Under the pieces are notes generated by a model. The model ran no database searches. It was not told the origin of the DNA and was given only the letters and a program-made list of their open reading frames with translations. A DNA stretch of 64,000 nucleotides from Planktosalinus sp963977065 (lineage in GTDB: Bacteria; Bacteroidota; Bacteroidia; Flavobacteriales; Flavobacteriaceae). Location of the stretch: positions 15,846 to 79,845 of the forward strand of contig CAXBNF010000013.1 in the NCBI GenBank assembly GCA_963977065.1, given 5' to 3'. Of the stretch, positions 57,951-64,000 are shown piece after piece; position 1 is the first letter of the stretch, and each line of letters opens with the position of its first letter. Position numbers and translations under genes: made by a program.

Positions 57951-58859
57951 TTAATTATAATGTGCAACATAAACTATTTGTAAATTTGAAATATCAAAAC
58001 CAGAAACATTAAGAATGTGAAATACTACTTGACCAGCTCTAACTTCTGAAAAAAGAGTAAAATCAAAGCCCCAAGCAGGCCCAGGTCCTGAGGGAAGTGC
58101 ACCAACAAAATTACAAGAAACAACGGTGTCAATGGTCATATTCGGGTCTGCAACAGGTATTGTATAATAAAATCCATCTTCAATATTTAATGGACCAACA
58201 AAGTATTTCCCTATATTACTTATTGCGCCAACATTTAAAAAACCTGGACCCCATTCAGGATTATTGCCTACACCTTTAGATATTAATATTTGGTCAGTAT
58301 TACCAGAAATACCTCCCGGCATAAATGCACCATCTAATTGCAGATTTCCATCAATATGTAAACGTTCTGTTGGTGCAGTATTTATCCCCACATTTCCACT
58401 AGCATCCACTCTCATCCTCTCAGCTCCATTAGTAGCTATAACAAAATCTTCTGCATCAGAGGTTCCTATAAAGTTTTCTCCGGCCGCGGTGCCAGGAGTC
58501 GTCCCGGCATTTCCGGTTAAAGACCAGTCTGTAGAAGCTCCGGAGGTTATCCGTTCCCAGATGCCGTTCCAAAAATAAAATCCTGGTGTAACATTATTGG
58601 GTGCAGTGCCAGCAGTATTGGTATTATATACCAATAATCCAACTTCAGGAGTTGGAAGCGTACTAATAATTGGAGCTACAACATTTGTTGCAGTCAATGC
58701 CACACGGGGTATCATAATACCACCAGAGTCACTATCAACATCAAGGATTGCTCCGTCTGCCGGAGTCGTGGTTCCAATTCCCACTTGTGCAACAAGGAGT
58801 GAGGTAAAACAAAAAAGTGTGAGAACACTTAGGGTAATTTTTTTAAACATTTTTGACAT
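57951..58859 (-). CDS. Secreted protein with GIGTTTP/WNG module, paralogue 1
   Basis: About 302 residues from ATG 58859 (MSKMFKKITLSVLTLFCFTS), or 299 from 58850. A signal peptide is followed by QVGIGTTTPADGAILDVDSD, GGIMIPRVALTATN, GLLVYNTNTAGTAPNNVTPG and FYFWNGIWERI, then GNVGINTAPTERLHIDGNLQ. This N-terminal module is shared with the next two genes. The C-terminal 110 residues differ and look like a compact beta domain. These proteins resemble the shaft parts of phage tail-fibre-like surface proteins, but there is no phage context. Confidence 0.8.
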   Translation of the reverse strand: MSKMFKKITLSVLTLFCFTSLLVAQVGIGTTTPADGAILDVDSDSGGIMIPRVALTATNVVAPIISTLPTPEVGLLVYNTNTAGTAPNNVTPGFYFWNGIWERITSGASTDWSLTGNAGTTPGTAAGENFIGTSDAEDFVIATNGAERMRVDASGNVGINTAPTERLHIDGNLQLDGAFMPGGISGNTDQILISKGVGNNPEWGPGFLNVGAISNIGKYFVGPLNIEDGFYYTIPVADPNMTIDTVVSCNFVGALPSGPGPAWGFDFTLFSEVRAGQVVFHILNVSGFDISNLQIVYVAHYN

Positions 58860-58998
58860 TTTTGATATAAGGAATTGTAAAGTAAATGCAAAATCCTTTA
58901 GCATTTTACCAAATCCTTAACAATTCGTTAAACATTTAAAAAACACCGACAAACAGCAAATTAATTACTGTAATTGAAAAGAAAATGTAAGAAAAATA

Positions 58999-59028
58999 AA
59001 GCCCAAAGCAGTCATTTGCTTTGGGCTT
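58999..59028 (-). terminator. Intrinsic terminator after paralogue 2
   Basis: AAGCCCAAAGCA (58999-59010) pairs with TGCTTTGGGCTT (59017-59028) with a 6-base loop. Confidence 0.85.
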
Positions 59029-59052
59029 AAGAAATCAAAAATATGGAAAAAC

Positions 59053-61320
59053 TTATCTTTGTGCTGTGGTCAATTGGGGTTTTTCAACCGGGTCAATTTT
59101 TTCAGCTTGTATTGAATTTGAAACGTTTGCTGTTTCCTGAATTTTATCAGGAGCATCAGGAAAACGCAGTGATTGATACACAGTGCGCTCGCCGTTTACA
59201 ATTTCATCAGCCCTGTTTGCCACAATATGCCAGGAGAATGAAACGTTTGAGGTGCCGCCTTGTAATTCTTTTACGGTAAAACCGTTAGCTGATTTATTCG
59301 TGACATACACGCCATTGCAATCCCCTTCCAATTGGATAAATACTTTTAAAGGTTTTTCATCAGACACGTGAATGTTTCTTGAAAAGATGGGGTCAATTTG
59401 AATGGTTGCTGTACCGTTTACCAATTGGCCTGTACCATAATCTTCAAAGAGGACTTCAGGGGCTTCTGCGGCAAACATGGTTTTCTTTTCGTTAGGGTTT
59501 AATCCGGCAACTATTGTAGAAACTGTTCCGTTTCCAATAATTTTATAATTTGTAGTGTTTCTCCTTGCTCCTGCATAAGCAAAACTTCCATTGGTATCTC
59601 CACCACTGTAAAAATAGCCACCATAATAAGTGTTTCTGGTTTGCCCTGAAATATTTACATTAGGTTGATAGCCCGCAAGTCGTGCTCTTGGGTCATTGGA
59701 ATCAGCATCATTTGCAGCACCTGTATAATTTGATTGAAAGCGTGCGGCCTCTGTACTTATTCCGGTATTTGCAGAAATTGGTCTTTCAGTTAAAACATAA
59801 AGTCCCAGGTCTGTAGCATTGGCGTTGATTGCAACATTGAGAATTTCTGAAGAACTGATAGAAGTACTACTTCCTGAAACGGCTCTCATCCCAAAATTTG
59901 AATTTGTCATTGCCGGTTCTGTTGCAAATGCCAAAACACCATTTGCGCCATTTGCGCCATTTCCAAAACCAACGGCACCACCTGTTAAGAAAGCACCTCC
60001 GGTAAATGCAGATTGTCCCCAGCTACCGTGGCTGTTGTTTGATAGTCCAAAAGAACCAATGCTGTTTTGAGAGAATCCTCTAACACCGTGACCGGAAACA
60101 CTTTCACCTAAGGTACCAATACCATTACTGGTATTGCTTCCAAAAACAGCTGCAGTATTTGCACCAAATCCATACAGTGCAAATATATTTGCGCCTGCGT
60201 TCACAGTCAATCCCACATTATTAAATGAATTGTGATTAATTCCCACATTACCGGTTGAAGCAATACGCATTCTTTCTGTATCATTTGTTCTAAAGCGAAA
60301 GTCTTGTGCATCGGTAGTTCCTATAAAGTTGATAGTTGCATCAGTGCCAGAATTACCAAGAAGCGACCAGTCTCTTCCTCCGGTACCATCCATAGCAATC
60401 CATTCGCTGCCGTTCCAGTGGTAAAAACCGGGTGAAACATTATTGGGTGCTGTACCTGAAGTATTGGTGTTATAAACCAACAAACCGGTAGCAGGTGCAG
60501 TTATTGGACCTGCAACATCACGGCTTGTTAATTGAACTCTGTTGATGAGCAAACCTCGATTGTCATTTACCAATTCCAATGAGGAACTTGTATTGGGAGC
60601 GTTGGTTCCCAAGCCCACATTATCTGTAATACCATTGACAAAGAAAGTATTGGGTTCGTTGTCTGTTTCAATTCTAAAATGCATCACATCTGAAGTTGGG
60701 TTGATACTAAATTCTCTAATAGCACTGTTTGCATTTACATTAAAGAAGTCAGTTGCATCAACAGATAGTGTCATTTGTCTGTTTCCGGCTCTCCAGAATC
60801 CCATACTGTCATCATCTTCCCAGGAATAAAAGGGCCTTGCTCTGGAACCGTCATTAAGTGCATACACTTGGTTTTGATTTCCGGGTACTTTGAATCTGGG
60901 GGTGTTGTTGGTTCTAAACTCAATATCTCTATTGTTTAAAGTTCCAAGAAAATTGATACCGTTGATGATGTCATCATTACCATCAATTTTCCAGTTAATT
61001 TCTTCACCTTGAATACGAACCCATTGGGTACCGTCCCAATAGTAGAAGCCTTCGGTCACGGCAGTTGCACCGGCACCGGCTGTTGCAGTGTTAAGCACAA
61101 GAAGACCATATGAAGCTGCTGGGGTAATTGTGGCAACATCGTTTGTACCTGTTAGTGCAACACGTGGAATTAATATTCCCTTGTCATTGCTTTCTATGTC
61201 AAGCATAGCGCCCGAAGCGGGGTTTGTTGTGCCAATCCCCACTTGAGCATTTAAAGTAGTTCCTAAGAGAATTAAGAGTGCATACAAAAAAGCAACTCTT
61301 AGAGTAGTTTTTGATTTCAT
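59053..61320 (-). CDS. Secreted protein with GIGTTNP/WDG module, paralogue 2
   Basis: 755 residues with a signal peptide (MKSKTTLRVAFLYALLILLG, then TTLNAQ). It contains two copies of the shared module: one starting QVGIGTTNPASGAMLDIESN with YYWDGTQWVRI, and one starting NTSSSLELVNDNRGLLINRV with YHWNGSEWIAM. A Gly/Asn-rich stretch with short repeats follows (GTLGESVSGHGVRGFSQNSI, GSFGLSNNSHGSWGQS), suggesting a beta-helical or fibrous shaft. The C-terminus ends with a domain around AEAPEVLFEDYGTGQLVNGT and HVSDEKPLKVFIQLEGDCNG. No type IX sorting signal is obvious. Confidence 0.8.
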   Translation of the reverse strand: MKSKTTLRVAFLYALLILLGTTLNAQVGIGTTNPASGAMLDIESNDKGILIPRVALTGTNDVATITPAASYGLLVLNTATAGAGATAVTEGFYYWDGTQWVRIQGEEINWKIDGNDDIINGINFLGTLNNRDIEFRTNNTPRFKVPGNQNQVYALNDGSRARPFYSWEDDDSMGFWRAGNRQMTLSVDATDFFNVNANSAIREFSINPTSDVMHFRIETDNEPNTFFVNGITDNVGLGTNAPNTSSSLELVNDNRGLLINRVQLTSRDVAGPITAPATGLLVYNTNTSGTAPNNVSPGFYHWNGSEWIAMDGTGGRDWSLLGNSGTDATINFIGTTDAQDFRFRTNDTERMRIASTGNVGINHNSFNNVGLTVNAGANIFALYGFGANTAAVFGSNTSNGIGTLGESVSGHGVRGFSQNSIGSFGLSNNSHGSWGQSAFTGGAFLTGGAVGFGNGANGANGVLAFATEPAMTNSNFGMRAVSGSSTSISSSEILNVAINANATDLGLYVLTERPISANTGISTEAARFQSNYTGAANDADSNDPRARLAGYQPNVNISGQTRNTYYGGYFYSGGDTNGSFAYAGARRNTTNYKIIGNGTVSTIVAGLNPNEKKTMFAAEAPEVLFEDYGTGQLVNGTATIQIDPIFSRNIHVSDEKPLKVFIQLEGDCNGVYVTNKSANGFTVKELQGGTSNVSFSWHIVANRADEIVNGERTVYQSLRFPDAPDKIQETANVSNSIQAEKIDPVEKPQLTTAQR

Positions 61321-61481
61321 AGTTTTTGATTTAGGGACTACTAAACTATATTAAATTAATTAAAATATAGATTAAATACCTAAAAATTCGATGAAATACA
61401 ACTTATTAAAGAAAATACTTACAAATAAGTCAAAATAAATAAAGAATTTAAGTGATTATTTTAATCATAACTAGAGCAGTT

Positions 61482-62813
61482 TTATCTATGTACAGAAATC
61501 AAAAGACGATCATTGCTATTTGCACCAAATCTAAGTCTGTAGCTATGAGTTCCGCCAGAACCTCCTCCAAACCCAAGAACTCGTAATTTCAATTCGTGTG
61601 TCCCGGGAGGAAGTTGGATGTATCCGTTTCCGTTAAGATAAAAGTTCTCATTTGCATACGGCCCGGTTACATGGTTGTTGTTATAAGTTCCTGAATCATA
61701 AGCAATGTGTGTTGTAGCACCATTAACTTCCACCCAAGATCTAAACAAACGAGTTGCCCCATCCACGATTTGAGTGCCATCATGACGTGTAATATCTACA
61801 CTCATTTGATAATTAACTTGAACGAGCGATTCCTGAGACAAATTGATTGTAACTGTTTCTATATCAGAAAATACACCTTCTCCTGTAGAAGATTCAATAG
61901 TGATAGCTGGATTAATAAAATCTACCATATTAATAGGAGCAAAATTTTGAACTAAAGAAGGTTGAAGAGACAAATCCCCATCAGTATTCACATAAACAGG
62001 CATATAGTCACTGGTTGTATAATGTACATTGTTCGCCTGATTCAGTTCATCAATTCTAACGGTTTGGTTGTTTCCCGCAATATGAAGGGCAGTTTGCGGC
62101 GTATTGGTATTGATTCCAATTCTGTTGTTTGTACCGTCCACAAAAAACATGTTGGCATTGCCTTGAGTCTCAATTCGGGTATCAATTTCTGCGCCGCCTT
62201 CATTGATAATTAATTCATTGGAAGAACCATTGATTCTCAAAAATTCATTTCCACCGGCGCTTAAAGCCAATTGGTTATCTCCGGGTCGCCACATTCCCAC
62301 ATCAGTATCTGTTGACCAACTGTAAAAGGGGTTAGAGTTGGTGCCATCACCCATCGCCTGGAGTTGATCACTATTTCCCGAAATTCTCATTCTACCTATA
62401 TTATTGGTTCTAAATTCCAGGGCGATATCGTTTGTAGTACCCAAAAAATTAACTCCCTCAACAGCATCATCATTTCCGTCAAGTTTCCAATAGTCGGTAG
62501 CAGTTTGTAAACGCACCCATTGACTTCCGTCCCAATAATAAAATCCTTCACTTACAGCTGTTGCTCCGCTACCTGAAGCAGCTGTATTAAACACAAGCAA
62601 ACCAAGCGATGGGGCAGGGGTGATGGGAGCTGTATTATTTGTGCTGTTTAATGCAATCCTTGGAATTAACAGTCCCTTGTCTGTACTTTCAATATCAAGC
62701 ATAGAGCCTGGAGCAGGGGTCGTTGTTCCAACACCCACTTGTGAAAAGGAATGAACTGTTATTCCCAGAAATATGGAAATAAATAAAACCCTACTGTAAA
62801 TTGATTTTTTCAT
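61482..62813 (-). CDS. Secreted protein with GVGTTTP/WDG module, paralogue 3
   Basis: 443 residues from ATG 62813 (MKKSIYSRVLFISIFLGITV). An upstream GTG would add six residues. The shared module is present: QVGVGTTTPAPGSMLDIEST, DKGLLIPRIALNSTNNTAPI, GLLVFNTAASGSGATAVSEG, FYYWDGSQWVRL, and the LDGNDDAVEGVNFLGTTNDI segment in common with paralogue 2. The C-terminal 140 residues form a beta-sandwich-like domain (RHDGTQIVDGATRLFRSWVE, LPPGTHELKLRVLGFGG), possibly ligand-binding. Confidence 0.8.
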   Translation of the reverse strand: MKKSIYSRVLFISIFLGITVHSFSQVGVGTTTPAPGSMLDIESTDKGLLIPRIALNSTNNTAPITPAPSLGLLVFNTAASGSGATAVSEGFYYWDGSQWVRLQTATDYWKLDGNDDAVEGVNFLGTTNDIALEFRTNNIGRMRISGNSDQLQAMGDGTNSNPFYSWSTDTDVGMWRPGDNQLALSAGGNEFLRINGSSNELIINEGGAEIDTRIETQGNANMFFVDGTNNRIGINTNTPQTALHIAGNNQTVRIDELNQANNVHYTTSDYMPVYVNTDGDLSLQPSLVQNFAPINMVDFINPAITIESSTGEGVFSDIETVTINLSQESLVQVNYQMSVDITRHDGTQIVDGATRLFRSWVEVNGATTHIAYDSGTYNNNHVTGPYANENFYLNGNGYIQLPPGTHELKLRVLGFGGGSGGTHSYRLRFGANSNDRLLISVHR

Positions 62814-62847
62814 AATAATAAGTTTGTTCACTATATTTTATTTTTTT

Positions 62848-62876
62848 AACCGGATGTTTGCTTAAAACATCCGGTT
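62848..62876 (-). terminator. Hairpin downstream of the HYR protein gene
   Basis: AACCGGATGTTT (62848-62859) pairs with AAACATCCGGTT (62865-62876). A perfect 12-bp stem in the 72-base gap. It lacks a T-run on the minus strand, so termination strength is uncertain. Confidence 0.65.
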
Positions 62877-62885
62877 TGTTTTTAA

Positions 62886-64000
62886 TTATTCAATAACAAG
62901 TCTTTTAATGACTTTAGCTTGCTCAGCATAAAGTGTTACCCAATACACCCCACCGGCTAGTTTAGAAACATCATATTGTTTGATGTTTCCGTTCAAGCCA
63001 ATCGTTTGAGTAGAAACTAACCTGCCTCTTAAATCAAATATCTCAAGCTTTTTAAGTTCCAGGTTTGTATTGTACTGAATCATAAAGAAGTTATCTGCCG
63101 GGCTTGGATACAATATAATGTCATTCAAACTCAATGCAGGGTTCTCGTCAGTTAAGTTGATATCCACCTCCAAAAGGAAAGAACATTCACTTATATTGCC
63201 TGCATCATCTGTTGCAATCAGCGTTATTGTATTGATACTTCCTTCAGTAAATACAGTTCCCGGAACCGGTATTTGTGTTACCAAAGGATTCAATGTACAG
63301 TTATCAAAAGCAATGGCTTCTATCGTTAAATCAGGTAAAATGTAATTTCCATTTTCATCCGGAGTCACTAAAAGGTCTTCAGGACATTCAATAACCGGAG
63401 CCAGAGTATCTTCCACAGTAACATCAAATGAGGTTGATGAGGTGTTTCCTGAAGCGTCAGTAACAGTTAAAACAACTTCCACTGTTCCAATAAATACGGT
63501 TCCTTGGATGGGCGTTTGAGTCACCACCGGATTTGCATCACAGTTATCTGAAACAATAGCTAGAGCTGTGAAATCTGCCATTATAGCTTCACAATTTAAA
63601 TCGGCACTTACTATTTGATCAACTATGGGTTGTATTGTTGGGTCAATTGTGTCCTCAACCGTCACATTGAATGAGGTTGAAGCATCATTCCCTGAAGCAT
63701 CCGTTGCTGTTATTGTTACCAAAATGGTACCAGAAAATATAGTTCCCGGAGCAGGTACCTGAGTTAGTACCGGATTTGCATCGCAGTTATCTGACACCAC
63801 AGCTAGCGGAGTGTAATTAGGAAGGATAGCTTCACAATTCGCATTACTAGCCACAGTTCTATCTGTGATTGGATTTATTGTTGGAGCAGTGGTATCTTCC
63901 ACGTTAACATTGAATGAAGTTGAAGCATCATTTCCTGAAGCATCGGTTACAGTTAAAGTCACCAAAGTCGTTCCACTTAAGGTTGTACCGGCTGCAGGTG
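62886..64000 (-). CDS. C-terminal part of a large HYR-repeat type IX-secreted protein (runs off the window)
   Basis: About 370 residues are visible and the frame stays open to base 64000. The visible part has tandem HYR-type modules of 80 residues, marked by VEDTTAPTINPITDRTV, VSDNCDANPVLTQVPAPGTI and VTITATDASGNDASTSFNV. A spacer and a type IX sorting domain follow (LNDIILYPSPADNFFMIQYN, then LAGGVYWVTLYAEQAKVIKR). HYR modules are immunoglobulin-like and usually mediate adhesion. The TTG at 63963-63965 is not the start; the module continues upstream of it as TTLSGTT. Confidence 0.88.
   Translation of the reverse strand, partial: PAAGTTLSGTTLVTLTVTDASGNDASTSFNVNVEDTTAPTINPITDRTVASNANCEAILPNYTPLAVVSDNCDANPVLTQVPAPGTIFSGTILVTITATDASGNDASTSFNVTVEDTIDPTIQPIVDQIVSADLNCEAIMADFTALAIVSDNCDANPVVTQTPIQGTVFIGTVEVVLTVTDASGNTSSTSFDVTVEDTLAPVIECPEDLLVTPDENGNYILPDLTIEAIAFDNCTLNPLVTQIPVPGTVFTEGSINTITLIATDDAGNISECSFLLEVDINLTDENPALSLNDIILYPSPADNFFMIQYNTNLELKKLEIFDLRGRLVSTQTIGLNGNIKQYDVSKLAGGVYWVTLYAEQAKVIKRLVIE

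Noticed and set aside
57951..62813. Prophage tail-fibre region
   Set aside because: The shared modules look like tail-fibre pieces, but each protein has a signal peptide and no capsid, portal, terminase or integrase gene is present.
63963..63965. Start codon of the HYR protein near the right edge
   Set aside because: The TTG lies within a repeat module and the frame remains open to the window edge, so the gene is partial.

Overview
The window is a piece of a Bacteroidota chromosome, most likely a marine member of the Flavobacteriaceae. The evidence is promoters of the TAnnTTTG type, many short 5' leaders without strong Shine-Dalgarno sequences, lipoproteins whose lipobox Cys is followed by acidic or Lys-Asp residues, type IX secretion C-terminal domains, MerR/M23/alaS gene order, a fused E1 alpha/beta dehydrogenase and AT-rich coding. 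No rRNA, tRNA, CRISPR array or intact transposase was seen.

Layout. 1-13.2 kb is housekeeping: a TPR membrane protein, era, der, an outer-membrane beta-barrel protein, an S9 peptidase, a MerR regulator, an M23 peptidase and alaS. 13.2-19.4 kb holds an inverted-repeat-bounded GxxExxY pseudogene, a GSCFA protein, a lipase, two small lipoproteins and a secreted beta-propeller protein. 19.5-24.7 kb is a two-component system: a small membrane protein, two tandem TPR histidine kinases and a LuxR-type response regulator. An 18-bp near-palindrome occurs four times, upstream of the regulator gene and of three nearby transcription units, and is probably its operator. 24.8-26.8 kb holds DUF4230, TetR and Bax-inhibitor-1 family genes.

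26.9-41 kb is an aerobic phenylacetyl-CoA degradation cluster, paaE-A-B-C-D-G-H-I-J-Z-(paaF-like)-Y, followed by the E2 and fused E1 genes of a 2-oxoacid dehydrogenase. PaaABCDE epoxidises phenylacetyl-CoA, PaaG isomerises the epoxide to the oxepin, PaaZ opens the ring and oxidises the aldehyde, and PaaJ, the PaaF-like hydratase and PaaH carry out beta-oxidation. PaaI and PaaY are accessory thioesterases. The first promoter carries a TetR-type operator over its -7 element. paaK (phenylacetate-CoA ligase) is not in the window.

The most unusual feature is the density of palindromic repeats in this cluster. Nearly every gene junction carries one, several lie inside coding frames, some are inserted into each other, and three small-gene cassettes (four-helix-bundle and GIY-YIG genes here, GxxExxY at 13.2 kb) are bounded by inverted repeats. 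One cassette type also occurs as an empty palindrome between E2 and E1.

44.6-56.9 kb holds an M28 peptidase lipoprotein, an Fbp-type Fe(III) ABC transporter operon, a type IX-secreted three-repeat protein, a DUF4136 lipoprotein, hutU, and a KefF-like/KefB-type pair. 57.5-64 kb, mostly on the minus strand, encodes three related secreted proteins sharing one N-terminal module and the C-terminal part of a large HYR-repeat type IX-secreted protein that runs off the window edge.
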